64,000 bases of DNA from Iris pallida (GCA_029216955.1 JANAVB010002199.1:13208417-13272416), one strand, 5' to 3'. Shown: positions 23,078 through 34,129, counted from the first letter of the stretch. The notes: a model not told the origin generated them from the letters alone. Numbers and translations: made by a program.

Positions 23078-23374
23078 ATGTCTTTTGAAGAGAACATAAA
23101 GAAGGCTGAAGTCGCCCTTGAAGCTACTGAAGGTGTTAAAGAACATCCACCTCCGCAGAAGAAGGAAATGGGCGAAAGCTCGTCTACTCCCAAGCCGCCA
23201 AAAGATATCCTGGACTTCCTGGTCGAACCAGGAGAAACCGAAGAAGAAGAAGCAATGAGGCTGGCTGCCTGTCAATTCTTGGTGCGGTCAGGAAAAGATG
23301 TATTCAATTCTTTTGCTGATTATGTATGTGGTCCTCGTCCCAAATATGAAAGGGATCACAGTGATCTTCCATGA
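23078..23374 (+). CDS. Antisense gene B3: small acidic protein of unknown function
   Basis: This is an intact 98-residue frame starting MSFEENIKKAEVALEA. The first 45 residues are charged and Pro/Ser-rich and look disordered. The conserved block is DFLVEPGETEEEEAMRLAAC with QFLVRSGKDVFNSFADYV. The same block is preserved in the frameshifted A2 of element A with mostly conservative changes, which suggests past selection on the protein. It has a TATA box at 23031 and AATAAA at 23410. It runs tail to tail with the integrase gene, whose stop is at 23712. The family is not recognised; the short acidic block could mediate a protein contact, which is inference only. Confidence 0.65.
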   Translation: MSFEENIKKAEVALEATEGVKEHPPPQKKEMGESSSTPKPPKDILDFLVEPGETEEEEAMRLAACQFLVRSGKDVFNSFADYVCGPRPKYERDHSDLP

Positions 23375-23409
23375 TGATGTACTTTTTTTTTCTTGAGGGA
23401 TTTGTCTCA

Positions 23410-23415
23410 AATAAA
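23410..23415 (+). terminator. Poly(A) signal after B3
   Basis: AATAAA occurs 36 bp after the B3 stop codon, the same order as in A2. Confidence 0.5.
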
Positions 23416-23711
23416 CTCCGTTTAAGGAAACTTTGTTTACGATATATCCTTCCTACTTTATATTTTTGCCTTTATTCATTGATCTTTTGACTCAGAAATC
23501 AGAAAAACTAAATATCACTTTCATAAATATGATATTGAGATAGAAAATTCAGAGGTAATGTGGACATGATTTTCTGGATATCAAATTTGTTGAGAAAACG
23601 ATACAAAGTAGAATACCTATCTCCACTGGGGATAATAGATATCATAATGATTCTTCGAAAAGAACAATGAAACAGCTGGAGAGTGATGGGAGGACAATCT
23701 TGATAGAAATA

Positions 23712-25637
23712 TCAGACGTAGTACTTCTTCAAGAATTTGCCGTTGATGGGCATCATAGTGGCTTTACCATCTAGAGTAGTGAGTTGATAAGCCCCATTAG
23801 AAAAGATCTTATTGACAATGAATGGACCTTCCCATTTTGCATCAAACTTGCCCTTACTCATGTGTGTCATAGTCATCGGGCGTCTGACAGTAAGCACAAG
23901 TTCTCCTTTCTGAAATATTCGAATTCTGACTTTCTTGTTAAAAGCCCTTGAAATTCTAGCTTGATAGAATTCAATATTCTGTTGAGCAGATAACCGTTTT
24001 TCATCCAGAGCCTCCAATTCTTGAAGTCGAAGACGATCATTATTTTCAGCAGTGAGTTCATTAGCGATTGCTATCCTTAAAGAAGGAATTTGAATCTCTA
24101 ATGGGAGAACAGCCTCAGATCCGTATACCAGAGAGAAAGGTGTACACTTAGTAGCATTACGGACTGTAGTGCGATAAGCCCACAAGCATTCCCCGAGCTT
24201 GTCACTCCAATTACGTTTGTTAGTGGATACAAACTTCTTTAGGAGTTTGATGATAGTCTTGTTGAAAGCTTCTGCCAGTCCGTTAGCTGCTGGATTATAT
24301 GCGGTAGAAGCAACATTATTGATCCGGTGATCGTCACAGAATCGAGTAAATTTCTGGCTGACGAACTGTGGTCCGTTATCATGAACAATGCGTCGAGGAA
24401 CACCAAATCTGTAAATGACGTGGTGCTTAATAAAGCTGATGATATTAGACGTCTTAACTTCAGATAAAGGAATAGCTTCGGCCCATTTGGAGAAGTAATC
24501 GGTTATTGCGAGAATGAACCGATGACCTTTAGATGACGGTGGATTGATCGGGCCGACAATGTCCATGCCCCAAGTTTCGAAGGGCCATGATGCTGCCGTC
24601 GGATGTAGAAATTTTGAAGGTTGATGTATAAAATCCGTATGGATTTGGCAAGCTTTGCATTTCCTTGCATATTCAATGGCATCTGATACCATAGTTGGCC
24701 AATAATAACCCATCCGTCGAATACGGTCTTGAAGTTTTGGCCCAGGTTGATGCGCTCCACAAATTCCATCATGTGCTTCACGAATAACTTGTTGGGCTTC
24801 ATCACCGGCAATGCACCGAAGGAGTAAACCATCATAAGCTCGACGATATAAGGTCTTTGTTGTATGATTGTAATAGAATCTGAGTGATCGTCGTCTGATA
24901 GATGCTGCCTCACTCGGATCATCCGGAAGAATATCATACAATACAAGATCTAAGAAAGGAAGTCTCCAATCTTTATCTGTATTCTGATTCTCAGTCGAGT
25001 TACTGAAGATGAATTCCATGCTAGAATCGGATGAAGATGATATCGATTTACGACTAAATCCAAATCCTCTTGTTGTGTTGACGTCATGAGATGTTGATTC
25101 TTCAATGTCAACTGGAAGTCCTAGAGTCAGGTTATTTTCAAGATGAAATAATTCTCGACTACGAACAACAATCATTTGTTGCCGTCTGATTGGGATAGCC
25201 AGCACTGCCCTGATCTGATTGACAATAAGTTTAGAGTCTCCATACGCCTCCAAATGTTGAATATTCAGATGTTTAGCGAGTTGAAGACCAATAAGCAATG
25301 CGTTGTACTCAGCTACATTGTTTGAACACGGCTGATCGAGAGAATAAGCTCTTTGGATGGCAAGACCTTCTGGCGATACAAGAACAATTCCAACTCCAGC
25401 AACAATATCACCATTAGGACCAATTCTTGATGCTCCATCAAAGAATAGACGCCAAGTAGGATCTTCTTCAGCAATTTGATTTGAATCTAGGACTTCATCT
25501 GGGATTTCATCATAGAGTTTTGAATTTTCTGGAATTGAGTGAGCAGCCAGAAAATCAGCTAAAGCTTGTCCTTTGACTGATTTCTGAGGAATATAGTACA
25601 TGTCATACTGAGCGAGTAGGATTCCCCAGTTAGCCAA
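23712..25637 (-). CDS. Element B archaeal-type RNase H (internally deleted) and integrase
   Basis: This is a 641-codon open frame. The archaeal-type RNase H has catalytic D67 (FFDGAS), E110 (NVAEYN) and D134 (YGDSK). It then jumps from VNQIR directly to AVLAIPIRRQQ, lacking about 48 residues present in A, including the ADALANLA segment with the fourth acidic residue. An Asp/Ser-rich insert of about 45 residues (175-220) is absent from A. The integrase is complete: zinc finger H289, H296, C327, C330; catalytic D359, D420 and E456, with 35 residues between the last two; the C-terminus is INGKFLKKYYV. A TGA just upstream (Arg in LNSRLATW lost) separates it from RT-RNase H, so it is open but not reachable by normal translation. 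Confidence 0.88.
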   Translation of the reverse strand: MANWGILLAQYDMYYIPQKSVKGQALADFLAAHSIPENSKLYDEIPDEVLDSNQIAEEDPTWRLFFDGASRIGPNGDIVAGVGIVLVSPEGLAIQRAYSLDQPCSNNVAEYNALLIGLQLAKHLNIQHLEAYGDSKLIVNQIRAVLAIPIRRQQMIVVRSRELFHLENNLTLGLPVDIEESTSHDVNTTRGFGFSRKSISSSSDSSMEFIFSNSTENQNTDKDWRLPFLDLVLYDILPDDPSEAASIRRRSLRFYYNHTTKTLYRRAYDGLLLRCIAGDEAQQVIREAHDGICGAHQPGPKLQDRIRRMGYYWPTMVSDAIEYARKCKACQIHTDFIHQPSKFLHPTAASWPFETWGMDIVGPINPPSSKGHRFILAITDYFSKWAEAIPLSEVKTSNIISFIKHHVIYRFGVPRRIVHDNGPQFVSQKFTRFCDDHRINNVASTAYNPAANGLAEAFNKTIIKLLKKFVSTNKRNWSDKLGECLWAYRTTVRNATKCTPFSLVYGSEAVLPLEIQIPSLRIAIANELTAENNDRLRLQELEALDEKRLSAQQNIEFYQARISRAFNKKVRIRIFQKGELVLTVRRPMTMTHMSKGKFDAKWEGPFIVNKIFSNGAYQLTTLDGKATMMPINGKFLKKYYV

Positions 25638-27038
25638 TCAAGAATTCAAAACATTGGGTTTCTTCATCATGATCCGTATAGGATTGATCCTGGAGATGAC
25701 ATGAATAGTCTGGCCAATGATATAATGACGTGTCTTCTGGACAGCAAACATCAAGGCTAGACATTCTTTTTCAACCGGTGAATATCGAGGTTCAGCTCCG
25801 GTCATAGTGCGGCTGAGATAATAAATGGCTTGTTCATGGCCATTTTGATTCTTTTGAGCGAGTAATGCACCCAATGAATGACTCATTGCTCGAGTATAGA
25901 GGAGAAACGGTATTCCTGAGACGGGAGGTACCAATACTGGAGGGCTCATCAGATATTGTTTTATATCATCGAATGCTTTCTGACATTCATCATTCCAGAC
26001 AAAAGAGACACCTTTCTTCATAAGTTTGTTGAATGGTCTGCAGCGTCCTGATAAATTAGAGATAAATCTCCTGATATAAGCGATTCTTCCTTGAAATCCT
26101 CGTAGCTCTTTTAAGGTGCGTGGAGGACGCATCTCTTGGATGGCTTTGATCTTCTCGGGATCCACGTGTATACCTTTAGAGGTAATGACGAAGCCGAGAA
26201 ATTTACCACTAGAGACGCCTAAGAAGGACTTAGTAGGGTTCATCTTTAATTGATGCTTACGCATTAGATCAAATATAGTCTTCAAATCTTGGATATGATC
26301 CTCCTTTTGTCGACTTTTGACTGCAATATCATCAACATAGCATTCGACTATTTTTCGCAAATGTTCACGGAATATAGTGCTCATAGCTCGTTGATAAGTT
26401 GCTCCTGTATTCTTGAGACCGAATGGCATAACTGTATAACAGTATGTACCAATCGGCGTTCTGAAAGAAGTGTGCTTCTCGTCTTCTGGGAACATTTTGA
26501 TCTGATTGTACCCAGAATACCCGTCCATGAATGACATTCGTTCAAATCCACAAGTATTATCAACCATGACATCAGTGATTGGTAGAGGAAATTCGTCTTT
26601 AGGACATGCCGCATTGAGATCGCGGAAGTCTAAGCATACTCTGATCTTGCCAGACTTTTTAAGAATAGGAACAATATTAGCCACCCAATCGGGATGTTGT
26701 TCCTCTCTAATAAACCCAGAGGTAATGAGTTTATTGACTTCAGCTTCAATTGCATCCATGATGTCTGGACGAAATCGTCGCTGTTGTTGTTTGACCGATT
26801 TAGCATTCGGTAAGATATTGAGCTTGTGAGTTGCAATTTGAGGATCAAGCCCTGGCATATCTTCATAACTCCAAGCAAAGACATCGATATAATCACGAAT
26901 GAGTTTGATCATGTCTTTCTTATCAGTTTCTGAAAGACTTTTACTGATGAATATTGGTTTGGGAGATCCCTCTTCGCCAACATCTATTTGAACAAGTTTA
27001 TCTTCAGTCGGAGGTTCTTTTTGCTCGAAACAAAACTC
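25638..27038 (-). pseudogene. Element B reverse transcriptase and RNase H
   Basis: The main open frame is 25638-26912 (424 codons). RT motifs are DWVANIVPILKKSG (residues 75-88), RVCLDFRDLN (91-100), FMDGYSGYNQIKM (128-140), MPFGLKNTGATYQRAM (162-177) and the catalytic YVDD (192-195). The RNase H begins near residue 340 (FLLYTRAMSHSLGALLAQ). It ends at TGA after KPNVLNS. Upstream, TAG near 27040 replaces the Trp of the WELRFEQ segment. Translation would need readthrough on both sides. Confidence 0.9.
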
Positions 27039-27843
27039 CTATTGATTATCTAATCTTTGGGCCCACTGTTCTGATTCAGGTGAGATTTCAAACTCTTCTT
27101 CGTCTTCATCACTTTCTTCAGAATGGTCAATGGAAACCATGTTAGAAGACAGAAGGTTGCAATAGAAGTCACCGATACTCGTATCGGAATCCCAAGAAGT
27201 GGTACTAAAAGAATCAGATTTCTTATCTTCGTCAGACTCAAGATCTTCATGGATAATGTTGATGAAAGGAGTAGGAGCAGTATAACCCAATCCGCATTTC
27301 GTCATTCCATATTTCAAAGGAGGAATCCGAACAGGCATTTTTTTTCCTTTTCTATTATTAAGGCCAGTCCTGAAGTCATAGCCCATATTTTGATGATGTC
27401 TCTAGATTGCTGACTATAACGACATAGTTGTAATCTTCCAGTATCATCATTTTTGTCATCATCTTCAAGATCAGAAGGATTTTGAGGCCCTTTGTAGAAG
27501 AATATTGGAATGTCTCCTGGCTTTCTGCTGGGAACTAGGAAGTATGAAGATTGTACAGGTTCTAAAGATACATCTGTATGAACAGTCTGTACAACTCCTA
27601 TGGTTATTGTGTTCAAGTCATCTAACAGATGTAAATAACTATGAACATAATTACACACATCAACGTACTGCAAAGGTGGAGACTTTTCATTAAATGTAAA
27701 AGCAGCAATATTTACATTGGGAGAAGGCTGAGCCTTAGAGATTTTAGCCAAGTCAATGACTAAAGGGGGAGAAGAAGAAGAAGCTTTGTTTCGATTAAGA
27801 TCGATAACAAATGGCTCAGAAGAGGTGAGCTCCCTTGAAGTTT
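27039..27843 (-). pseudogene. Element B protease-RT linker with -1 frame change
   Basis: The segment downstream of the protease reads SRELTSSEPFVIDL at the CACTA2 junction, later SRKPGDIPIFFYKGPQNP, to DTGRLQLCRYSQQSRDIIK. Near 27386 the frame must shift by -1 to continue as MGYDFRTGL to GLGYTAP and WDSDTSIGDF. In C the same join is in frame, with one more base. The part after the shift has a glycine pattern slightly like a G-patch. In Ogre elements an intron lies between protease and RT, so splicing is another way this frame change might be bridged. Confidence 0.75.
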
Positions 27844-27859
27844 CACTACCAAAATAAGT

Positions 27860-28145
27860 CATATTACCGACGTAATTAGCGACGTTTTAAGAAAACGTCG
27901 CAGGAAAATAATAATTTAGCGACGTTTCTTTATAACGTCGCAAGACGTCACTATTAGCGACTGACAGCGACGTCCTGCGACGTATTTAAACTACGTTTGC
28001 GTTTTAAAGAGCTCACGTCGCGTATAAGTCGGTAAACGTCGCTAATATTAGTGATATTAGCGACGTTTTTCGACGTATTTATTACTTCATCGCTAATATC
28101 AATGATATTAGCGACGTGTACCGACGTTCTTATATGACGTCGCTA
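27860..28145. repeat. CACTA2 left subterminal repeats
   Basis: Reiterated TTAGCGACGTTT and ACCGACGT words occur in both orientations, for example near 27872, 27917, 27955, 27970, 28050 and 28110. These are probable transposase or TNPA binding sites. Confidence 0.8.
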
Positions 28146-28480
28146 AAGTGTGAATATAGGTCAGGTTCGAGTTTTCATTCCCCCCATTATTTCCCCCCAA
28201 TATTTTCCTTCCCCCCCGACCCCGAGCCGGCTTCCCCCACCCCGTCGACCCCCGTCCGACCGCGCCCTCGGCGACCCCCACCGACCTCGGCGACCCCTCT
28301 CCTCTCCCCAACCCTCCCCCTCCCCCCCCCATCAGCTCCCCGGCCGACCGTCGGTGGCCGCCGCGAGCACCGACCCCCTCTCCTCTCCCCGACCTTCGTG
28401 ACCGCCGCGAGCACCGACCCCGTCCTCCGGAGACCGTCGACCCCCTCTTCCCCTCGTCAATTTGGTAAACCCTAACCCTA
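28146..28480. other. GC-rich, C-tract-rich leader of CACTA2
   Basis: This is strongly C-rich on +, with CCGACC words. It produces proline-rich frames on + and glycine/arginine-rich frames on -. They overlap on both strands and lack conservation, so I do not call a gene. A telomere-like AAACCCTAACCCTAACG follows at 28464, a motif common in plant promoters and leaders. This may be the promoter or 5' leader of the transposase gene. Confidence 0.45.
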
Positions 28481-29530
28481 ACGCCATTTTTATTACTTTT
28501 TTTTCTTTTTTGCATATTATTCTGATCAATGTAAACCCCCATTGGAGATGGCGTAGTCCTTTAAAATTGGGAAAGAAGATGTAAACTAGGTTTGGGGTTT
28601 CGGATGGGGCATGTGGGACTGATGGTTTGGGGTTTCCCTACATAACTATGATACCTACACTGTTCTGGGAATTTTCAGAGATTAATAGGATAATAAATTG
28701 GTTAATTAATGTAATGTATGGTTCACTAAATGATGTGGTTATATGATTACATGGGTTATGCTACTCAACTTGGGTTTGCATTACATGGGTTTGTATTTTG
28801 GGGTTCAATTTGGGTTTGCATTACATGGGTTATGCTACTCAACTGAACTGTAAGTTTTATATTAATATTGAAATTAAATGATAAATATAGACTGTGATGT
28901 AATGTTAATACTGGGATTGATTTGTGGATTTTAGTTTGTTTAGATATTGTTCACAGTTATGTAGATGTTAAGTTTATTTCATATCTTACATGTTCAAAAC
29001 TGTCATGATATGAATATATGCAATAACTGAGAAATGAGATGAACTTGAGATGTAATGTATAACTAAGATTGTTTTTGAACATTAATCTGAGATTAACTGA
29101 ACATGAAACCTGAGAATGCATACATGACTGAACTTGATTTTCCTTTCCTTCATGCATATAACTTGAGATTTATATGAACTGTTAAACTTGGAAATGAATG
29201 TATGAACTCTTCTTCTTTTACCTTTTTCCTCTCGTAAATCTGAAAACACTTGTTAAATCTGAGATTGAATCTCATTAGACTGACTTGGGTTAGATGTCTA
29301 AACCTGGGGTTAACACTCTCCTCACCTGCTGTACATTTTTGAGTCCACCAGAGATGGACTGAACTTTGACATGGTGAACACCCACACACCCTATTAAACC
29401 TAGATTTTGACTTAGTTTGACCAGAAAGTTAACCCATATTCAGTCAAACCCTAGATTTTGACTTAGTATATGGTTACTAGATCCTACTGTAGAGTAGTAT
29501 GTAGAGGAGTATGGCTACTAGTGATATATA
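28481..29530. other. Gene-free stretch of CACTA2
   Basis: This is AT-rich and could be a first intron of the transposase gene. Short direct repeats (TTTGCATTACATGGGTT near 28776 and 28815) are visible. No gene is supported. Confidence 0.5.
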
Positions 29531-29549
29531 TATATGTAGGTCCATGTGT

Positions 29550-29700
29550 ATCTGTATCGGACTATCGCTATCGGTATCGAACTATCGCTATCGGTATCGG
29601 ACTATCGCTATCGGTATCGAACTATCGGTATCGATCGAACTATCGGTATCGGACTATCGCTATCGGTATCGGACTATCGCTATCAGTATCGACCGTATAT
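29550..29700 (+). repeat. Tandem repeat ACTATCGCTATCGGTATCG
   Basis: About six copies of a 22-24 bp unit built from TATCGG/TATCGC hexamers are present. The open frames across it on + are by-products of the repeat. Confidence 0.85.
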
Positions 29701-29825
29701 ACTTAGTATCGGGCGTAGCAGATTAGTATCGATCAGTATATAGGTTTGTGTTAAGATCAAGGTTCAAAGTATCGGTATCGGAATAGTAGGCCGAATAGGA
29801 GGTCGAGATAGTCGAATGAGAAGAA

Positions 29826-30250
29826 GGAAAGAAGGGAGGAGCAGATGGGTCCAGAGCCATGGTGGAGGAGGAGAAGTAACATGAGAGCAGTTTCTGCCGT
29901 AACATCTCCTGTGGCTCTGCTGGCAACTGAAGTCCAGATGCTACAAAGGACGATCCTTCGCTGAAATCGACTACAACACCCATCAGTTCAAGTTCATTCC
30001 TATATGAGTAGATTCCAATGCCATAGAAGCCATCAGTTTGTTGACCTTCCTCTATGGCATTGGAATATACTCATCTAGGAATGAACTTGAACTGATGGGT
30101 GTTGTAGTTAATTTCAGCGAAGGATCGTCCTTTGTAGCATCTGGACTTCAGTTGCCAGCAGAGCCAGGAGATGTTACGGCGGAAACTGCTCTCATGTTAC
30201 TTCTCCTTCTCCACCATGGATCTGGACCCATCTGTTCCTCCCTTCTTCTG
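29826..30250. repeat. Long inverted repeat, about 200 bp arms, 25 bp spacer
   Basis: The left arm is 29826-30026 and the right arm 30052-30250. They pair with few mismatches, for example CCAATGCCATAG at 30015 against CTATGGCATTGG at 30052, and CCATGG near 29859 against the matching site near 30216. Both arms can be read as MGVVV(D/N)FSEGSSFVASG, one on each strand. The repeat lies just upstream of the transposase start, so a transcript from either strand would fold into a hairpin. The arm content is not recognised and may be captured host sequence. Confidence 0.85.
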
Positions 30251-30441
30251 ATACTAATCTGATACTCTCTGATACGGTCTACCTAACCTATATACTAATA
30301 CTAATCTGATACTCTCTGATATTAAGTACATCCGGCTTACTAGCTAGCGGATCCACCAGTTACATGATTATATACTAATTATGTTTAGTTTGTCTTACGA
30401 TACAGATTTTCACTACCTTGATGTATCTATCTTACAGAATT

Positions 30442-33400
30442 ATGGAGCTGAATTACTATCTGCGAAATCGTACTTGGATGTACAACCGTCATCCTGATGA
30501 CATGTGCGGTGTGCGGGATGAATTCATAGAGGGTGTACACCAGTTCCTGCAGTTTGCCAAGGCGTTCCCTCAGTACATGGACGGTACCAAAATTAAGTGT
30601 CCGTGTGTGAGATGTCGCAACTTGAAATATCATCCAGAAGTGGATGTCACGTATCATTTGTACTCGAAGGGTTTCACGCCGAATTACTATCAGTGGAGCG
30701 AGCACGGAGAACTTGTGTCTTTAGCATCGGAGTACGAGCCTTATGTGGATGTCCACAACAACGCTCCTTACGACGATGGGTTGGTGAACATGGTTTTTGA
30801 CGCGGCCGGGCCTAGTTTCGATCCGGATGATCATGATGCACCTGAGGAGGCACCGAACCCCGATGCTGCACAGTTCATGGAGTTGCTGGAGAATGCAAGG
30901 ACTCCATTATATCCTGGTTGTGAGGATCATTCACCGTTAGAGGTGGTTACAAGATTGTTGAGCATCAAGTCCGATTTTAACATGTCGCAAGATTGCTACA
31001 ACCGTATTATGGAGTTGCTTATAGAAATATTGCCTGAGGGTGCGAAGTTGCCTAAAGACTTCTACCGGTCTAAGAGGATGGTTAGATCGCTCTGGATGGG
31101 ATATGAAAAAATCGATGCCTGTCGCAACGGGTGCATGTTGTACTACAAAGACGACAAGGATGAAGACGCCTGCAGATTTTGTGGTGTCGATCGCTACAAG
31201 GCCTGTGGTAGAGGAAAGTCTGTCGGTGCCAGGAAGCCTACCTCTTCGATGCACTACTTGCCGTTGACGCCGCGTTTGCAGCGGTTGTTTATGGTGAAGG
31301 AAACTGCAGAAAACATGAGTTGGCATAAGCGGGAACATACCGAAGGAGTGTTGGATCACCCATCTGATGGAGAAGCATGGAAGCACTTTGATCGAGAGTA
31401 TCCAGATTTTGCTTCTGATCCGCGTAATGTTAGATTGGGTCTCTGCTCTGACGGTTTTACCCCATTCGGACTTTCGGGATCCCAGTATTCGTGTTGGCCT
31501 GTGATCGTCACCCCGTATAATCTACCGCCTTGGATGTGCATGAAGACTCCATATATGTTCCTCACCGTTATTATCCCAGGTCCGAACAATCCGAAAAGGA
31601 ACATCGATGTTTATTTACAGCCATTGATTGATGAGTTGAATCAGCTGTGGGAAGTAGGTTCCAACACGTACGATGTATCTAGAAAACAAAATTTCCAGAT
31701 GCGGGCAGCACTTATGTGGACCATCAACGACTTTCCGGCCTATGGAATGTTATCTGGATGGAGCACGCATGGTCGTCTTTCATGTCCGTGTTGCATGGAC
31801 GACACTAAGGCTTTCCGTTTGAAACACGGAGGCAAACCGTGCTTCTTCGATTGTCATCGACAATTCCTGCCGAAGGATCATCCGTACCGGAGGAACAAGA
31901 ATGCTTTTCGTGCTGGCGTTGTGGAGAAGGGTGATCCACCGACAAGGTGGTGCGGAGCCACGATATGGGAGGAGGTTAGAGATTTACCAAGTGCTATTGA
32001 GCAGCCTGCTACGGGCTACAAGTGTGACGGATTTGGTCGCACTCATAACTGGACGAAGAGGAGTATATTCTGGGATCTGCCATACTGGAGCACCAATCTG
32101 ATTAGACATAACCTTGATGTCATGCATATTGAGAAGAATGTGTTTGACAACATAATTAATACTGTAATGGACGTAAAGGGGAAGACGAAAGACAATCCTA
32201 AGGCTAGATTGGACTTGAAAGAAATATGTAGACGTCCTGTATTGCATTTGATAGAGGACGGGAATGGGAAGTTGAAGCAGCCTAAGGCAATTTTCTCACT
32301 GGAGAAGGAGGATAAAGTGAGGCTTTGTAGGTGGATTCAAGGTCTGAAATTTCCAGATGGGTATGTTTCAAACTTGAGAAGATGCGTCGACCTCAAGGAG
32401 AACAAACTGACAGGTATGAAGAGCCATGATTGTCACGTATTCATGGAGCGGTTAATTCCGATTGCATTTCGGGAATTCTTACCGCAGGCAGTTTGGGATC
32501 CATTGACGGAGCTTAGCATATTCTTCAGGGACCTTTGTTCTAAGAAATTGCTCGTTGATCGTCTAGAAAAGCAAGAGAAGGACATTGCGGTAACACTGTG
32601 CAAGCTAGAGAGGGTGTTTCCTCCTGGATTCTTCGACTCTATGGAGCATTTGCCGATTCATCTTTCCTACGAGGCACGTGTTGGTGGACCCGTCGAATAT
32701 CGATGGATGTACCCGTTCGAGCGACATTTGAATCACCTAAAAAGAAAGGTAAAAAATAAGGCTCGGGTCGAGGGTTCTATTTGTGAAGCCTATATTCTCG
32801 AGGAGATTACAAATTTCTGCTCCTCCTATTTCAAACCTCATGTTGCTACGAATAGAACGAGGGCTCCGAGAAACGACGACGGATATCAAGAATTTAATGA
32901 TGGAATACTGAAAGTATTCAATGCGTCCGGAAAGCCTTCGGGGAAAATGAAGAAGAGATATTTGAATGACGAAGAGCTAAGGGCTGCTCAGTTGTATGTA
33001 TTACTCAATTGCGACGAGGATGAAGTGGAGAAGCTAGAGGGGTAAGTAAGGAATGATGAGTTTACGTCATCTCAATGTAATAGTATAAGCTAATATTATT
33101 GTACTAATCGTTCTAATGCTTCGTTGTTTTCCAGCACATATAATGATGAGTTGAGGCTGGTTAGACCCTACCTAACAGACGAAGCATTAGAACAAGAAAT
33201 GAGACGTCATTTTCCTTCTTGGTTGAGCGAATATGTAAGCAGTTCGGTAATATTTACTGGCCTCTTCTAATGCAACTGCGCAATAAATAACTTATTATCT
33301 CTTCTTTGATATTTAGGTCGATCGTCTAATTTCACCCGAGATTGAATTAATTAGAACTCTTGCCAAGGGACCAATTACTTTTGTTAAAACATGGCCAAGT

Positions 33401-34051
33401 TATTGTGTCAATGGCTTTCGGTTCAAGTCGACAAATGCTCCGATCAGAGACAGCTTCCTGGATCTTGATTCCACGAAGAACAGTTGTTTGTGTATCAAGT
33501 CTTCGAACTACAAAGACGTCGATCCAGGAAATAATTTCTTTGGCATCTTGCGAGAGATTGTAGAGTTGTCATATAATTATGGCAGAGAACCTGCAAAGAT
33601 CGTGTTGTTCAAGTGTGAATGGTTCGATCCGATTGAAAATCAAGGCTGGAAAATTGACAAGCATGGTCTTGTGGATATAAACTACAAGCGTAGATATCAA
33701 GGCTACGAACCGTTTGTCCTAGCAACTCAGGCTCAGCTCGTGTATTTCACAGCTTATCCGAGACGGGGAGCAACGAAGTCTGACTGGTGGGCAGTATGCA
33801 AGACTAAAGCTAGAGATACTTTTGATGTTGATGAAAAAGCTTACCAGGAGGACGAGCTACCTCCTGTAACCAATATTGTCGATGTGGACTCCACGGAAGT
33901 TACGCATTACACGACACATAATGTAGAAGATGTAGAATTATCCGAAGAGGAAGACGAAGCCGACGAAGGTGAAGACGAAAGTGAAGATGAGGAGGAAGAG
34001 GAAGATGAGGTCGAGGAAGACGAACAAGATGATTATTCTGAAGATGATTGA
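30442..34051 (+). CDS. tnp2-type CACTA transposase (three exons, about 1144 aa)
   Basis: This enzyme would cut and join transposon ends in the nucleus. Exons are 30442-33041, 33135-33234 and 33317-34051. All introns are GT-AG and the total length is divisible by three. Domains in order: transposase-associated N-terminal domain (RTWMYNRHPDD, with IKCPCVRCRNLKYHPEV carrying paired Cys); the tnp2 catalytic region (WSTHGRLSCPCCMDD, FDCHRQFLP, HNLDVMHIEKNVFDNI); the DUF4218-like segment (LTGMKSHDCHVFMERL, FPPGFFDSMEHLPIHL, YRWMYPFERH); and the DUF4216-like segment (VLFKCEWFDPIENQG, DWWAVCKTK). It ends in a tail of about 50 mostly acidic residues. I prefer ATG 30442 because CTTACAG just before it looks like a splice acceptor; 30421 would add 7 residues. 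No internal stop was seen. Confidence 0.9.
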
Positions 34052-34129
34052 GAGAGATATACTTATCTGGACTTAGATGTTTCTTCTAGAATATATTATC
34101 TGGACTTAGATGTTTATTGTAGAATGTAT

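Noticed and set aside
28116..28542. Long proline-rich (+) and glycine/arginine-rich (-) frames.
   Set aside because: Both strands are open because of extreme C-richness; no conserved motif and no splice or start support.
29470..29743. Open frames with repeated SVSDYRYR-like peptides.
   Set aside because: All three + frames give similar peptides from the TATCGG hexamer array, a sign of repeat and not of coding.
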